From assembly GCA_025655635.1 (NCBI GenBank), contig JAHXIM010000029.1:1-16559 (forward strand): DNA of 16,559 bases, in the 5' to 3' direction. Source of the stretch: a gamma proteobacterium symbiont of Lucinoma myriamae (lineage in GTDB: Bacteria; Pseudomonadota; Gammaproteobacteria; GRL18). The position numbers and the translations under genes are program-made. The notes under the pieces were generated by a model. The model ran no database searches. It was not told the DNA's origin and was given only the letters and a program-made list of their open reading frames with translations. Below are positions 16,423 to 16,559 of this stretch, in pieces. Each line of letters begins with the position of its first letter. Position 1 is the stretch's first letter.

Positions 16423-16559
16423 TTAGCAATAAATTTTAACACCTGTTTTTTCTCTTGTGCTGTTAATGTCTTATACCCAATCAACTTGAAAATGCAGGAT
16501 CGAACGTCTGAAAATTATCATTAATTCGAGTATCTAATGATTTTCCAATTTCAGGTAAA
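16423..16559 (-). pseudogene. Possible truncated gene or mobile-element end at the window edge
   Basis: Two overlapping minus-strand frames are open near the window edge. One runs in from the edge and stops at 16481-16483, giving about 25 residues ending in FDPAFSS. The other ends at 16423-16425 with LTAQEKKQVLKFIAKP, which looks like a normal protein tail but has no ATG and is closed upstream by stops. The sequence around 16472-16500 (ttatacccaatcaacttgaa) resembles dispersed repeat ends that I recall only vaguely. This could be a broken gene interrupted by a small element, or chance. Confidence 0.15.

Larger units (their letters stand above)
16251..16559. other. Upstream region of mdh, no complete gene
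   Basis: This A/T-rich stretch of about 300 bases holds no complete gene. Nearest mdh are a moderate SD and a weak CATAAT on the minus strand (16307-16312) without a good -35 at normal spacing. Further upstream is an FNR-like site (16375-16388), listed separately. Short minus-strand reading frames at 16423-16559 may be gene or element remnants. Confidence 0.5.

Overview
The window reads as one strand-coherent block of nine protein genes, all on the minus strand, running from about 16250 down to 85. The base composition is clearly A/T-rich by eye (not computed). The protein repertoire (long RnfB, two-subunit KorAB, LDH-like malate dehydrogenase, soluble fumarate-reductase-type flavoprotein) suggests a bacterium with reductive or partial TCA metabolism. 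My best guess is a sulfur-oxidising or symbiotic gammaproteobacterium, but this rests on overall impression; no rRNA or marker gene is present to confirm it.

Layout in transcription order (high to low coordinates): mdh (16250-15318); a 262-base gap with a candidate promoter; a tightly overlapping trio of 2Fe-2S/4Fe-4S protein (frdB-like), soluble FrdA-type flavoprotein, and NuoF-like NADH:FMN/Fe-S protein (15055-11479, each pair overlapping by 4 bases); korA and korB for 2-oxoglutarate:ferredoxin oxidoreductase (11405-8494); a 108-base gap holding a GC-rich double palindrome; then an 849-residue protein with a pyruvate:ferredoxin oxidoreductase (PFOR)-like region and a C-terminal ferredoxin (8385-5836); a long-form RnfB-like membrane ferredoxin protein (5807-4935); and a 1599-residue protein with the domain order of a homodimeric PFOR but with its catalytic motifs eroded (4884-85).

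The recognisable enzymes map onto consecutive reductive TCA steps: oxaloacetate to malate (Mdh), fumarate to succinate with NADH as likely donor (FrdA/FrdB/NuoF-like, no membrane anchor), and succinyl-CoA plus CO2 to 2-oxoglutarate (KorAB). Fumarase, succinyl-CoA synthetase and ATP-citrate lyase are not in the window. KorAB has no ferredoxin subunit of its own. The three downstream genes are all iron-sulfur proteins, one with a membrane anchor, and two look like PFOR relatives that have lost thiamine diphosphate sites. My main inference is that they form an undescribed electron-delivery complex for KorAB (membrane RnfB-like module plus two non-catalytic PFOR-derived scaffolds). The sequence supports the homology and the motif losses directly; the complex and its direction are inference.
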